DNA from: Pseudomonadota bacterium
Lineage (GTDB): Bacteria; SAR324; XYD2-FULL-50-16; JAHJRI01
NCBI GenBank assembly: GCA_022360105.1
Contig: JAKSDL010000033.1
Coordinates: 1 to 12,122 of the forward strand
Direction: 5' to 3'
Length of the DNA: 12,122 nt
Shown: positions 1-8,757 of the stretch, piece by piece
How the letters are laid out: each line of letters begins with the position of its first letter
Numbering within the stretch: position 1 is the first letter of the stretch
The notes under the pieces: generated by a model
Seen by the model: only the letters and a program-made list of their open reading frames with translations
Database searches by the model: none
What the model was told of the DNA's origin: nothing
Made by a program: the position numbers and the translations under genes

Positions 1-112
1 ACCTCCCCGCCAACGATCTTTTGCAATGGAAATAACCAGGATACCGTTTACGGACCCAATTAATATAATCAAATCCCTGCAACATTTTTTTGTTCATTCT
101 ACCAAGACAATC

Positions 113-181
113 CCCCGGCGGCCACGTAGGGCCGCCCTACCATTCGTTATCTGCTCCAATCAAGATTCTCATGAATTGACA
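113..181. repeat. REP-like palindromic repeat, copy 1
   Basis: This 69-bp unit matches 239-307 at 66 of 69 positions (differences at 119, 127 and 148). It starts with a GC-rich hairpin, GGCGGCC (117-123) pairing with GGCCGCC (130-136) around a 6-nt loop, and ends with an AT-richer tail. The sequences flanking the two copies do not match, so this is a discrete repeated element and not a simple tandem duplication. GC-rich palindromes of this style are common intergenic repeats in environmental bacterial genomes. Confidence 0.8.
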
Positions 182-238
182 GGGAGTAATTTTAATTTGA
201 GACAACTACAGGGAGCAAGCGGTTGGGCGGGGTTACAT

Positions 239-307
239 CCCCGGTGGCCACGCAGGGCCGCCCTACCATTCGTAATCTGCTCCAATCAAGATTCTCATGA
301 ATTGACA
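239..307. repeat. REP-like palindromic repeat, copy 2
   Basis: Second copy of the 69-bp unit. Its stem is GGTGGCC (243-249) with GGCCGCC (256-262); the C-to-T change relative to copy 1 turns one G-C pair into a G-U pair, so the hairpin is kept. Directly upstream, GGGG (229-232) and CCCC (239-242) can form a further small stem, giving a GC-rich palindromic cluster at about 221-264. Confidence 0.8.
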
Positions 308-330
308 ATCAGCCAAAAGCAGCATTGTTT

Positions 331-378
331 TTATTCGTGAACCTGCTCGTGCACGTGACCGTATATGTGCACGAATAA
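331..378. repeat. nested inverted repeats
   Basis: Two inverted repeats share their right arm. TTATTCGTG (331-339) is complementary to CACGAATAA (370-378), and TCGTGCAC (347-354) is complementary to GTGCACGA (367-374). Because the right arms overlap, the two foldings exclude each other. There is no T-tract, so this is not a usual terminator. Function unknown; an operator or a structured RNA end are possible. Confidence 0.5.
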
Positions 379-604
379 ACACATTAACATCCCTATCCAA
401 CATTTGGTCTTATTTAATGATTCATGTTAGCCAATATCATTGTTGCGTTTGCGAGGACGTCCGCAGATACGAAAGATAACTGATTGATTTTTTCATTAAT
501 TCAACTGTTCAATAATTACTATCCGGGAAATTAATAATATTTAATACTTATAATGGTTAGACCTTTACCGAAATAGACTATTATATCAAGCTTAATCATC
601 CGGG

Positions 605-1336
605 TTAGCTGAGTTGCCTCAGCTTTTTATCCATATGTCGGTTAAACCGTCTGACATGTTCGCGAGCCAGTGAACCTGCTTCGGTTGCCTTTTTGCCTTC
701 CACCGCTTTGACTATCTCTGACAGATCCCTGTAATTCTCTTCCAGTTCACTATCACCTACGGCAAGGTATCTATCGTAGTATTTATCGATGTTGGCGTGA
801 ATGGTTTCCAGGATAAATGAATAGATCGGATTACGCGAAATTCTGGCCAGTCCCATATGAATCTTTTCATCGACCCTGACGAATTTGTCCCAGTGGGAGA
901 CTCCTTTTTTATAAAACTTTTCAGCCTCTTTAATCAGTCGATTCAAATCCTTAATATCTTCCTTGGACGCTCGCTCTGCAGCCAAAGAGGCAACAATCTC
1001 TTCCACGTCTTCCCGGAATTCAGCCAGGTGTTGCAAAGAAACTGATTGCGACCGGATCAGCAGGGCGAGTGTCTCACTCATCTGCTCCCAGGTGGTTTCT
1101 TTGACAATGGCACCCCCGTTTACTCCCAACCGAATCTCGATCAGACCCTTTTGTTCCAGAATTCTCAGGGCTTCTCTCAGGGTGCCTCGGCTGGTCCCCA
1201 GCATCTCTCCAAGCTCTCGCTCCGATGGCAGTTTTTCACCAGGTTTGATTTTTCCATCCAGAATAACATCCTGAATCTGCTCTACCACATCCTGAAATAT
1301 TCTGTTTTGCTTTGCTTTTCTAAATAGCTGGGCCAT
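605..1336 (-). CDS. GntR-family transcriptional regulator, FadR/FCD subfamily
   Basis: A 243-residue DNA-binding regulator of the FadR subgroup, which usually responds to an organic acid or acyl-type effector. Residues 11-79 form the GntR winged helix (KLPSERELGEMLGTSRGTLREAL is split across about 35-57, with the recognition helix near 47-58). Residues about 95-235 form the all-helical FCD effector domain. The usual metal-binding D-x3-H pair is present (D156, H160), as is the late His (H227), but the third His position is Tyr202. The ATG at 1336 is preceded by a short AGGA. It is the last gene of the minus-strand array, 210 bp from its upstream neighbour, and probably has its own promoter, since a FadR-type operator lies at 1438-1461. 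The link to the chemotaxis genes is positional only. Family assignment is firm; the effector and targets cannot be told. Confidence 0.93.
   Translation of the reverse strand: MAQLFRKAKQNRIFQDVVEQIQDVILDGKIKPGEKLPSERELGEMLGTSRGTLREALRILEQKGLIEIRLGVNGGAIVKETTWEQMSETLALLIRSQSVSLQHLAEFREDVEEIVASLAAERASKEDIKDLNRLIKEAEKFYKKGVSHWDKFVRVDEKIHMGLARISRNPIYSFILETIHANIDKYYDRYLAVGDSELEENYRDLSEIVKAVEGKKATEAGSLAREHVRRFNRHMDKKLRQLS
607..628 (+). terminator. possible plus-strand intrinsic terminator inside the GntR gene 3' end
   Basis: AGCTGAG (607-613), loop TTGC, CTCAGCT (618-624) form a perfect 7-bp stem followed by TTTT on the plus strand. It lies within the last codons and stop of the minus-strand regulator gene, so it would stop transcripts entering antisense from the left. 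On the minus strand the hairpin has no trailing T-tract. Seen directly; activity is inference. Confidence 0.4.
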
Positions 1337-1437
1337 CGTCCTGACAGTTCTGCAATCCCATACCTGATGTCATCAGTTGGTCAACGGAATCGATGAGAAA
1401 GAAGGATAACGAGTGCTCCGCAGAGCGGATAGATCGT

Positions 1438-1461
1438 AATGGTTTAACCAATTCAATTGGT
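1438..1461 (-). promoter_or_regulatory. FadR/PdhR/LldR-type operator upstream of the GntR-family gene
   Basis: TGGT (1440-1443), TTA, ACCA (1447-1450) is an exact match to the TGGTNNNACCA core bound by FadR-subfamily regulators. A further TGGT half-site at 1458-1461 forms, with the ACCA, the perfect palindrome ACCAATTCAATTGGT (1447-1461), so there are three half-sites. The site lies about 104 bp upstream of the regulator's ATG. On the minus strand a TTGACG at 1480-1485 and a weak TACCAA at 1457-1462, 17 bp apart, could be a promoter overlapped by the operator. A second candidate is TTGACC (1379-1384) followed 16 bp later by TATGGG. Autoregulation is inference. Confidence 0.6.
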
Positions 1462-1546
1462 ACAGGGAATCGAAAAATCCGTCAAGCAGCAAAGGTATCA
1501 AAGAGCTGTTTCGGATATCCGGATCAATGCGCAGAATGGCAGTCAG

Positions 1547-2935
1547 TTAAAAAAGTGTGATATCGCTCGAATCGCTGTCTTTTTGCCGATTTCCATTTAA
1601 CTGCTTCATTCGATGATGTTTATCATGAATGTCATGTTGCTTTTTCATCACATAAAGCTTGCGAATCTTTTCAATATCGAACTCTTCATCTCCTTGCTGC
1701 CCGGAGCCAACCAGGTCTATACATGGTTGGCCAGACAGGTGTTCTTCAAAAAGGTGCAGGCTTTTCAGAATAATTTCAATTTGCTGTTGGGTGATATCCT
1801 GGAATTGAATGGCCATCAGGGAGTCATTTACCTTGGCTTTAATATGCTCGCTACTGGTGTTTATATCTGCCAGGGTTTCCCTGTTAAAATCTTCCAATTG
1901 AGTGTAACTCTTCCCCATATTGGCCAGTTGATCTTTCAGGCTGTTTAGCAAATTGGTTTCTTCCTGCTTTGCCGACTTATCCAGCTTTATTTTGAATTTT
2001 TCCTCAATGCTTTTGCCCATCTGGTCAATCGATTGGATAATCTGTTTACTTGAGTCCCCTATCTGTGCCGACAATTTGGTCACTTCATCAGCTATGACTC
2101 CAAAAGCCTGACCGTGGACACCGGCCCGGAAGGCTTCAATTTTAGCATTGGTCGCCACAATCGTGGTTTGCTTGGATATCGATTCAATCAGCTTGGTCAG
2201 GTCAGACATGATCAGAGCTTGTTCCTGCAACTCACTGGCCATCTGGTGATCATGATCGATCTCTTGTAACCGGCTGTTTATATATGTTTGCAGTCGAGTC
2301 ATGGTGTTCTGATTGTCGATCAGTGTGGATTGAGAACCAGTTGCCATTTGATCGCTGGCCCTGCGATTTTCAGATACTTTATCCAATAAATGACTCATCG
2401 CGTCATAAATCAGTTTCAGCTGATCGATAAGATTTAATGCAGCGTCGTTGGTTTCATTGGTCACACTGTTTAAATGGCTGGTTATCAAAACATGTAGTTC
2501 TCTCAAGGTACTGGTAAGTTTTTCGTGCCGACAGGTGGCAAATTCTTCAAGGGTGCTTGATATTTTTCCATTCTCCTGAATTCCCTTAGAGTCCATTCTC
2601 TGCGCAAATGATTCGGCTGCTTTAAGCTTGTCCTCCGTCCATATTGTTGATATTTGCTTGAAAGATCCGGAAACTATGCCCCAGGAGGAACATACAATTA
2701 CAGCGGAAACAATTTGGAACCAGGGAGACCAGCCGGAGATAAATGTAGCGGAAATCATTGATGCCAGGACAAGGGCTCCCCATAATCCGGTTAATATTGA
2801 TAACAATGCGAACGCCAATATCCTGACCCTGAACTGACTGCGGTCGACTACCAAAAATTCTTTATTCATAACCGTCTTAAACTGTTTAGTATCTGAACGA
2901 AAACCCATAAAAGCCATATTAAGTATTAGCTTCAA
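1547..2935 (-). CDS. membrane-anchored MCP-like protein with CheZ-like FQDITQQ motif, no sensor domain
   Basis: A 462-residue protein as drawn. Two hydrophobic segments (about 38-62 and 71-92) are joined by a loop of only about eight residues, so there is no periplasmic ligand domain, and no HAMP domain is seen. A long helical cytoplasmic part follows, with a diverged MCP hairpin tip at about 252-297. It keeps the I-E and F-R-A-G core (IEAFRAG, 270s) but has T, V and K where receptors usually have N, L and A. At 378-384 the motif FQDITQQ recalls the CheZ active site (Asp380, Gln384 in D-x3-Q spacing). The tail is charged and His/Lys-rich. The start is uncertain: the longest frame begins with TTG without a Shine-Dalgarno sequence, and ATG codons at 2917, 2908 and 2869 are alternatives, the last removing a weak 22-residue leader. 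It follows cheB by 160 bp. MCP-like assignment is good; phosphatase activity is a hypothesis. Confidence 0.82.
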   Translation of the reverse strand: MKLILNMAFMGFRSDTKQFKTVMNKEFLVVDRSQFRVRILAFALLSILTGLWGALVLASMISATFISGWSPWFQIVSAVIVCSSWGIVSGSFKQISTIWTEDKLKAAESFAQRMDSKGIQENGKISSTLEEFATCRHEKLTSTLRELHVLITSHLNSVTNETNDAALNLIDQLKLIYDAMSHLLDKVSENRRASDQMATGSQSTLIDNQNTMTRLQTYINSRLQEIDHDHQMASELQEQALIMSDLTKLIESISKQTTIVATNAKIEAFRAGVHGQAFGVIADEVTKLSAQIGDSSKQIIQSIDQMGKSIEEKFKIKLDKSAKQEETNLLNSLKDQLANMGKSYTQLEDFNRETLADINTSSEHIKAKVNDSLMAIQFQDITQQQIEIILKSLHLFEEHLSGQPCIDLVGSGQQGDEEFDIEKIRKLYVMKKQHDIHDKHHRMKQLNGNRQKDSDSSDITLF

Positions 2936-3095
2936 GAGTTGACTTTCACAATGAGGATAAATGCCTTCAGCGTTTAGCTGTCAGCAGATCAATATAAAAT
3001 TTGCCACGTTTCGGTCTGAATGCCGGTCACTGAAAACCATAGTCATTCGAGTACACAGAAACCAATAAAGGATTTAAATACATTTCGTTCAGGCA

Positions 3096-4175
3096 CTATT
3101 TAAAAAAGCCGGGCTGATGAACAGCAAGTGCAAGTTTTTCCAGTGGTACAACCCGGTCAACCGCACCGATCTCAATGGCCTTTAACGGCATGCCAAATAC
3201 AACAGATGTTTCTTCATCCTGTGCTACCGTTGATGCCCCGGCTTCTTTCATTTCAAGGAGTCCCCGGGAGCCATCATCCCCCATGCCTGTCATAATGATT
3301 CCGATGGAATTCCTCCCGGCATATTGCGCTGCAGATCGAAAAAGGACGTCCACAGAGGGACGGTGCCTTGAAACCAGGGGCCCCCCCTTGACATTAACAT
3401 AGTACCTGGCGCCACTGCGGTTTAGCAAAACATGATGGTTGCCGGGCGCAATCAGCGCATGACCTCGCAAAACCGAGTCGTTATCTTCTGCTTCTTTCAC
3501 TGTAATCCTGCAAGTACTGTTCAGACGTTTGGCAAAAGCGGCGGTAAAATTCTCCGGCATGTGCTGCACTATAACAATACCCGGAATATCCAGCGGCATA
3601 GCTTCCAGAAACACTCGCAAGGCTTCGGTTCCTCCGGTAGATGCCCCCACGACAACCACCTTTTCAGTGGTTTGTAACATCGCTTTGCTTCTTTTTTCGG
3701 GCAATACGGCATCTGCTGTCAGTTTCGGGGATGCCTTCACAGCTTGAACTTTTCTTTTTTGCTTTTTTAGTTTTGCCTGGGCTACCGCCTTTACTTTATC
3801 CAGAAAAATCATTCTGGATTCTTCCAGAAACGACTTGGTGTTAATCTTTGCTTTTTCCACTACCTCCAAAGCGCCATATTCAAAGGCTTTCATGGCAACT
3901 TCAGATCCCTCTTCCGAAAGCGTCGAGCAGATAATGACAGGTAGTGCATGTTGAGCCATCAATTTTTGCAAAAATGTCAATCCATCCATGCGCGGCATTT
4001 CGATATCCAGAATAATCACATCCGGTACAAAGCGCCTTAGTTTTTCTACAGCATGATAAGGATCGTTGGCAGAGATCACTTCCCCGATTTTGGGATCGCT
4101 TGTCAACACAGCAGTGAGTGTCTGTCTCACCACAGCCGAGTCATCAATGATCATTACCTTGATTTTGTTAGGCAT
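3096..4175 (-). CDS. cheB: chemotaxis response regulator protein-glutamate methylesterase CheB
   Basis: CheB removes methyl groups from (and deamidates) receptor glutamates when its receiver is phosphorylated by CheA. The 359-residue protein has a receiver domain at 1-120 (acidic pair Asp11/Asp12, phospho-acceptor Asp57 in [10 protein letters not shown], later Thr/Lys region) and a Lys-rich linker at about 130-170. The C-terminal esterase spans about 172-350 with the triad Ser179 (GASTGG), His205 (QHMP) and Asp301 (TGMGDDG), spaced exactly as in Salmonella CheB. Length is normal. The ATG at 4175 has no visible Shine-Dalgarno sequence; the diverged intergenic repeat ends just before it. It lies 183 bp after cheR. 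It is the only receiver domain in the window. Confidence 0.97.
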   Translation of the reverse strand: MPNKIKVMIIDDSAVVRQTLTAVLTSDPKIGEVISANDPYHAVEKLRRFVPDVIILDIEMPRMDGLTFLQKLMAQHALPVIICSTLSEEGSEVAMKAFEYGALEVVEKAKINTKSFLEESRMIFLDKVKAVAQAKLKKQKRKVQAVKASPKLTADAVLPEKRSKAMLQTTEKVVVVGASTGGTEALRVFLEAMPLDIPGIVIVQHMPENFTAAFAKRLNSTCRITVKEAEDNDSVLRGHALIAPGNHHVLLNRSGARYYVNVKGGPLVSRHRPSVDVLFRSAAQYAGRNSIGIIMTGMGDDGSRGLLEMKEAGASTVAQDEETSVVFGMPLKAIEIGAVDRVVPLEKLALAVHQPGFFK

Positions 4176-4182
4176 CTATAAA

Positions 4183-4298
4183 ATTTTAGATTGATGAGTT
4201 TAGAGTTCAGATTTTTAAGTTTGTGAAAGCTTTGCTTTCAATTAAAAAATATATATTGTTGTTTACACCTCCTGCTTGATAGCTGATAACCGATAACA
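4183..4298. repeat. intergenic repeat element with GATAAC heptamers, copy A
   Basis: Between cheR and cheB. It shares four ordered blocks with copy B: ATTTTAGATT (4183-4192), TTGTGAAAGCT (4221-4231), TGTTTACAC (4260-4268) and AGCTGATAACCGATAACA (4281-4298), with unequal spacing between them. Three heptamers in tandem occupy 4277-4297: TGATAGC, then TGATAAC, then CGATAAC. A small hairpin, TGAAAGC (4224-4230) with GCTTTCA (4234-4240), lies inside. The element occupies most of the leader of cheB. Confidence 0.75.
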
Positions 4299-4343
4299 AT
4301 ACACTAGTCTTCGAGTTCAAGCGCTGCGTTGTTTGTCTACAAC

Positions 4344-4355
4344 TTAGCATGCTAA
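4344..4355. repeat. 12-bp perfect palindrome
   Basis: TTAGCATGCTAA is a perfect palindrome 3 bp beyond the cheR stop codon. It is too short and has no loop or T-tract to be a terminator; a protein-binding site is possible, or it may be chance. Confidence 0.4.
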
Positions 4356-4358
4356 ACG

Positions 4359-5225
4359 TCAGGTTTTTCTGTACACTGACGGTGCTACTTGTTTTAAACG
4401 ATCGTCTATTTTTCTCAGGCTTTCGGATGATCCGATAAACAGATACCCTCCCTCTCTCAGATTGTCTGTAAACCTGTGAACAACCTGGTTTTTGATTTGT
4501 TCATCAAAATAGATCATCACATTACGGCAGAATATCGCATCCAGTTTTTGATCAAATTGGAAATTGGAGTTAAGGTTCAATACACCGCTTCTCAGATGTT
4601 GCCGTATCTCCGGTATCACCTTTTTGACTCTGACGGATGGATCCTTGCTCTTTAGAAAATACTTTCTAATCCTATTATCAGACACACCATCCAACTCTTC
4701 AAAGCTATAAACTGCGGACTGTGTTTTTTCGACTGCCCTGACGGAGACGTCCGTAGCGAGTATTGAATAATCCAGACCAAATCCCGGGTTCTGCTCTTTG
4801 AACTCTTCCAGACAAATGGCAATACTAAATGCCTCTTCACCGCTTGAACATCCTGCACTCCAGATATCCAGAAACTCTCCCGCCGGTTGATACTCATCCG
4901 AATAAAGGTTTGCAAGTGAATGGGCACACAAATACTCAATCTGCTCAACCTCGCGAAAAAAGAAGGTTTTATGGGTGGTTACGGCATCGATGAAATCCAC
5001 TCGTTCGCTGGTCCCCTCTTCACTAAAAAGAAAGTCGCAATACTCCGAGAAGTTTTTTATTCGCGTCATTCGAAGTCTTTTTTGCAGGCGTGCTTCGAGA
5101 ACAGCCTTTTTGGACTCCGGCATTTTAATCCCCAGTTTTTGCTGAATACAGGTTTTTAATTTTGTGAACTCAGCATGCGTTAAGGATTGTGCGCTTTTGA
5201 TATTTGACTCGATGGTGCAGTCCAC
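4359..5225 (-). CDS. cheR: chemotaxis protein methyltransferase CheR
   Basis: CheR transfers methyl groups from S-adenosylmethionine to glutamates of the chemoreceptor. The 288-residue protein has the small helical N-terminal domain (about 15-80), the conserved TTHKTFFFRE (83-92, usually TTNETxFFRE), the SAM-binding motif SAGCSSGEEA (123-132), ATD at 157-159, and FCRNVMIYF (232-240), so all catalytic landmarks are present. There is no C-terminal TPR or pentapeptide-binding extension. The start is GTG at 5225; an in-frame stop lies about 20 bp upstream and no ATG is available before residue 35, so GTG is forced although no Shine-Dalgarno sequence is visible. It follows mcp by 137 bp, a gap holding the mcp terminator and repeat copy B. 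Substitutions His85 and Lys86 in the TTNET motif are mild. Confidence 0.96.
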   Translation of the reverse strand: MDCTIESNIKSAQSLTHAEFTKLKTCIQQKLGIKMPESKKAVLEARLQKRLRMTRIKNFSEYCDFLFSEEGTSERVDFIDAVTTHKTFFFREVEQIEYLCAHSLANLYSDEYQPAGEFLDIWSAGCSSGEEAFSIAICLEEFKEQNPGFGLDYSILATDVSVRAVEKTQSAVYSFEELDGVSDNRIRKYFLKSKDPSVRVKKVIPEIRQHLRSGVLNLNSNFQFDQKLDAIFCRNVMIYFDEQIKNQVVHRFTDNLREGGYLFIGSSESLRKIDDRLKQVAPSVYRKT

Positions 5226-5240
5226 TTTATGAAATTTTTG

Positions 5241-5322
5241 ATTTTAGATTTACAGGTTGTGAAAGCTACTCTCTCTAATTTTATGTTCAATGTTTACACA
5301 ACCCAGCTGATAACCGATAACA
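5241..5322. repeat. intergenic repeat element with GATAAC heptamers, copy B
   Basis: Between mcp and cheR. It shares with copy A the blocks ATTTTAGATT (5241-5250), TTGTGAAAGCT (5257-5267), TGTTTACAC (5291-5299) and AGCTGATAACCGATAACA (5305-5322). Three tandem heptamers run over 5308-5328: TGATAAC, CGATAAC and AGATAGC. In this copy GGTTGTG (5255-5261) and CACAACC (5297-5303) form an inverted pair around the core, extended by AAA/TTT across a one-base bulge. Its end lies about 15 bp from the cheR start codon. Confidence 0.75.
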
Positions 5323-5331
5323 GATAGCACC

Positions 5332-5363
5332 AAAATCAATGGAGCGAAAGCTCCATTGATTTT
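5332..5363 (-). terminator. intrinsic terminator at the mcp 3' end
   Basis: AAAATCAATGGAGC (5332-5345), loop GAAA, and GCTCCATTGATTTT (5350-5363) form a perfect 14-bp stem. On the minus strand it is preceded by A residues and its 3' arm ends in TTTT, and its first base is also the last base of the mcp stop codon. The symmetrical A/T ends would let it act on both strands. It should reduce read-through from mcp into cheR. Confidence 0.75.
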
Positions 5364-7828
5364 TAATGTCTCTCAAACTGGCTGTCATCAATGGATTCTT
5401 TTTCTTCTTCCAACTCTACAATTAGCCCACTTCCATTATCACCGACAGGCGAGGTTAATTCGCCAAAATCCCCATGAGTGGAAACCAGTTGCGGCCTCCT
5501 GCTTTCGTATGCCAACTTCGCCTGCTTGCTTTTGTCTTCTCCGGAAGTTGTCTGGTAACTCAGCTTGTTTCCTTCATCATCCAATTTGAAAAATCCAATC
5601 AGATTATTTAACTCCTCTGCATTTGCTGAAAGCTCTTCGGCTGTGGAAGCAACTTCTTCAGACGAACCGGCATTTTGCTGGATCACTTTATCCAATTGCT
5701 GAATCGCCAGATTGATTTGTTCTGCGCCGGTATTCTGCTCTCTGGAGGAAGCATTGATCTCCTGGACCAGGTCGGCGGTTTTTTGAATATCCGGAACCAA
5801 TTTATCCAACAGTCCACCGGCCTCTTCGGAAATATTCATACTGTATCCGGAGAGTTGATTAATTTCAGCTGCGGCTTCCTTGCTGTTTTCTGCAAGCTTG
5901 CGTACTTCCGATGCCACCACGGCAAAACCTTTTCCGTGTTCCCTGGCACGTGCAGCTTCAATGGCTGCATTGAGTGCCAACATATTGGTTTGTCTGGCTA
6001 TTTCAGCTATGATCGAAATCTTTTCTGCGATATCTTTCATCGCTGACACAGCCTTTTCCACGGAATCCCCACCTTTTTTTGCATCCACAGCTGCCTGCTG
6101 GGCTATTTTCTCTGTCTGGTTGGAGTTATCAGCATTCTGCTGGATATTGGACACCATTTCCTCCATGGAGGATGAAGCCTGTTCAGCAGATGCAGCCTGT
6201 TCCGTGGCACCCTGCGACATACTCTGCGCCGCCGAATTAAGCTGGTTACTGCCGGCTGCAATAGATGAAGCTGCCACCTTGACACTGCGGGTTATATTGG
6301 TAAGTGATTCCACCATCTGCTTCAAAGACAGCATCAACTTATCTCCTGCTGATCTCTCTTTTACCCTGACGTTCAGATTACCCTGGGAGATGCTTTCCGA
6401 AATCTGGGTAATTTCCCCGGTTGCCTCGATTAAGCGGTTCAGGCTGTCTTTTAGCTGGCCAAAGTCCCCTTTCCAGTTTTCAGTAATTTTGCTGGGGATC
6501 TCACCCATACTGATACTGTCTACATATTCCGCTGCCGTATTCAGGGGATTTACCACGGCGTCCAGCGTCTGGTTAATACCATTGATAATGCTGGCAAATT
6601 CTCCTTCATGTTTTGAAGCATCCGCACGAGTCTTCAATTTTCCTCCGGTCGCTTCTTCCGACAGATTCGTCAAATCCTGGACAATCAGACTGACCTTTTC
6701 TGTCATGTTATCCATCGCCTTGTAGAGATCGCCAATTTCATCATGGCGTTCCACATCAATATCGGAGCTGAAATCCCCTTTGGATACCTTGGTTGCCAAA
6801 TTGATCACACCATTAAGTGAAGTTGCTATATACCTACCAATAAGCATCGCCAGGAACAAACCAACAATCAATCCGAAAATAGTAATCGCCACCATAATAT
6901 AAGTGGCCAGCTGCGATTGATTCTGTAATGTTGTGAAACCTCTATCCATATCATCATGTATCAATTCCTCAGCCTCGTCGGCGACTTGTATAAATTTTTC
7001 AAACATAGCATCGAATTTTTCATCAGCCTCACTTCCGGCAGCACTGGTTTGACTTGATGACTGATATCTCTGTTCGGTAATAGCAATAAATCTTGTTAAA
7101 TTCTGTTTTATTGTCATCACACTCGCCAGACCAACCAGTTTGCCAATCTGATCCACGTGACCTTCGGCCTCTTGAAAACTTCCCAGGATATCTTCAATTT
7201 TGTTTGTTGCATCCCCCGAAAGCAGTTCCTCCAGGAACAAATGACCATCAGCCAATAGAAAACGAGCTTGACCGGCGTGAAACATTATCCTGTAATTCTT
7301 TTGATTATTGTTTCTGGTTACCAAAGCTAAAAGTCTACCCTGAATAGACTCGTACAGCCCGTCAAAATCCTGGTCTATATCGCTTCCTGTAGCGCTGGAA
7401 CTGGTTCTTTGATTGTAACGCATATGTGCCGCTTGAATGAACTCAGCGACATCTTTTTTTACCTCTTCTACTTTGGCCCTGACCTTAGGGTCTTTGGTTG
7501 CGATAAAGGTACCTTCGTCATTCTCATCACCTTTCAGGATCGCATTCGCGTACCAGTTTGTTTCATCCAATAATTGCCAGACTTCTTCTACATTTTCTGT
7601 CTCATCTCCTGCCATTATTTCTTCAAACAACAAATGAGCTGTTGTTGCAGATAGCTTTATTTCCATGGCAGCGTCACCAAGAGGTGCCAACTCTGCTCCT
7701 ACCCGAATTCCCTGGTCTCCCACTGAACCTGTGTAATAAATTCCCATTCCTCCGGTCAGTGCGATTAACAAAGCCATTGATACAAACGCTGCAAGTAGTT
7801 TGGTTTTGAGTTTCAAGTTTTTTAACAT
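5363..7828 (-). CDS. methyl-accepting chemotaxis protein with duplicated helical sensor and poly-HAMP array
   Basis: An 821-residue inner-membrane chemoreceptor. TM1 is at about 10-32 and TM2 at about 308-330. The periplasmic region between them (about 33-307) is all-helical and looks like two related halves: [11 protein letters not shown] (65-75) and [11 protein letters not shown] (196-206), then RYNQ (137) and RYQS (254), each followed by an S/T/G-rich stretch and an acidic helix. HAMP 1 (331-384, with DEIGDL at 363-368) is followed by three HAMP-like units (about 387-425, 429-467, 472-510). The signalling domain runs from about 511 to 748, with the kinase-contact tip [20 protein letters not shown] near 613-632. 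A 70-residue acidic tail ends FERH, not the NWETF-type tether. ATG at 7828 has a clear GAGAGG. It lies between cheW and cheR, so it is likely their dedicated receptor. The ligand is unknown. Confidence 0.96.
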   Translation of the reverse strand: MLKNLKLKTKLLAAFVSMALLIALTGGMGIYYTGSVGDQGIRVGAELAPLGDAAMEIKLSATTAHLLFEEIMAGDETENVEEVWQLLDETNWYANAILKGDENDEGTFIATKDPKVRAKVEEVKKDVAEFIQAAHMRYNQRTSSSATGSDIDQDFDGLYESIQGRLLALVTRNNNQKNYRIMFHAGQARFLLADGHLFLEELLSGDATNKIEDILGSFQEAEGHVDQIGKLVGLASVMTIKQNLTRFIAITEQRYQSSSQTSAAGSEADEKFDAMFEKFIQVADEAEELIHDDMDRGFTTLQNQSQLATYIMVAITIFGLIVGLFLAMLIGRYIATSLNGVINLATKVSKGDFSSDIDVERHDEIGDLYKAMDNMTEKVSLIVQDLTNLSEEATGGKLKTRADASKHEGEFASIINGINQTLDAVVNPLNTAAEYVDSISMGEIPSKITENWKGDFGQLKDSLNRLIEATGEITQISESISQGNLNVRVKERSAGDKLMLSLKQMVESLTNITRSVKVAASSIAAGSNQLNSAAQSMSQGATEQAASAEQASSSMEEMVSNIQQNADNSNQTEKIAQQAAVDAKKGGDSVEKAVSAMKDIAEKISIIAEIARQTNMLALNAAIEAARAREHGKGFAVVASEVRKLAENSKEAAAEINQLSGYSMNISEEAGGLLDKLVPDIQKTADLVQEINASSREQNTGAEQINLAIQQLDKVIQQNAGSSEEVASTAEELSANAEELNNLIGFFKLDDEGNKLSYQTTSGEDKSKQAKLAYESRRPQLVSTHGDFGELTSPVGDNGSGLIVELEEEKESIDDSQFERH

Positions 7829-7940
7829 TTTTTCCTCTCTATCCTTTGCTTATAAAGGCTTATTACGGTTGAAAATTTCCCAGGTTAAAAAAACTTCGAG
7901 TACATTTGGCATGAACGATAGATCGTCCAACTTAACCTTT

Positions 7941-8528
7941 TCAAAACGACTCGTTAACGGGTAACACTTTTGCTAAATCCATGATCAAAACAAAGTTTTC
8001 CATATAATTTCCCACTCCTTTTAAAAAATTTGTATCGATATTAGTTCCCACCTTGGACACCTCATTAATCATATCCGGGCTCAAGCTGATCACTTCCTGC
8101 ACAGCATCTACCGAAAGTCCAAAAACCCTGGCCTTGCTCCCATTTCCTTCAATCTCAACGATAATGATACAGGATTTCTCCGTGTAATCCGCCTGCTCCA
8201 TTCCGAAACGCTGCCTGAGATCTACGACGGGCACAACAGAGCCTCTCAGATTGATAACTCCCAGCATAAAATCGGGCGTCCTGGGAACTTTGGTTATCGG
8301 CGGAATGTCCAAAATCTCTCTGACTCTTAAAATATCAAGGGCGTAATCCCCCTGTTCGATGCCAAACATTAAAAACTGGGTTTTGTCATCAATATATTCA
8401 ACGCTTTCCAAGTGTTTCTGTAATTCAATGTTTTTTTCTTCAACAGTTGAAACCGGCTCGGAAACCGAGATCTCATCCCGGGCGTCTGACCCTGTGATCG
8501 GTTCCGATGGATGAATGGTAATAGTCAC
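7941..8528 (-). CDS. cheW: chemotaxis coupling protein CheW
   Basis: CheW is the SH3-like adaptor that links CheA to the receptor tip in the signalling array. The 195-residue protein has an extra N-terminal segment of about 48 polar, acidic residues, then a complete CheW domain (about 50-190) with the signature GVINLRGSVVPVVDLRQRFG at 90-109. The start is GTG at 8528, decided by a strong AAGGAG at 8535-8540 six bases upstream. A 229-bp gap separates it from cheA and 112 bp from mcp. No promoter could be assigned with confidence in the gap. The N-terminal extension is longer than in typical CheW (about 150-165 residues) and its role is unknown. Confidence 0.96.
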   Translation of the reverse strand: MTITIHPSEPITGSDARDEISVSEPVSTVEEKNIELQKHLESVEYIDDKTQFLMFGIEQGDYALDILRVREILDIPPITKVPRTPDFMLGVINLRGSVVPVVDLRQRFGMEQADYTEKSCIIIVEIEGNGSKARVFGLSVDAVQEVISLSPDMINEVSKVGTNIDTNFLKGVGNYMENFVLIMDLAKVLPVNESF

Positions 8529-8534
8529 TTTCTA

Positions 8535-8540
8535 CTCCTT
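8535..8540 (-). promoter_or_regulatory. ribosome binding site fixing the cheW GTG start
   Basis: AAGGAG on the minus strand, six bases before GTG at 8528. No other start with a comparable site is near, so this supports the non-ATG start. Confidence 0.75.
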
Positions 8541-8757
8541 TTTTGGATTAATATTTAATTGAAAATCTACTGGTCCACATGGCCACAGGCACGGCTTTTA
8601 TTCATGTTTTGGGTGGGACAATGATTCAAGTTTGGAAAGAACATGGAAATCCATCTCTCCGACTAAAACGTATCCTCTATCTTTTGAACTATTTGTCATC
8701 TGGTTGCCTGTAATTGTCCAGTAATAAAGAAAGTAGAGCTTTCATCAATTGTGTGTA

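Larger units (their letters stand above)
1..604. other. gene-free left flank
   Basis: No convincing coding region is seen here. An open frame at 26-340 on the plus strand exists only because two copies of a 69-bp repeat are spaced by 126 bp, a multiple of three, so the same peptide is read twice; it has no ribosome binding site and no recognisable family. The stretch holds the REP-like repeat pair at 113-181 and 239-307 and nested inverted repeats at 331-378. The remainder, about 380-604, is AT-rich and downstream of the GntR-family gene; I see no clear minus-strand terminator in it. Confidence 0.6.
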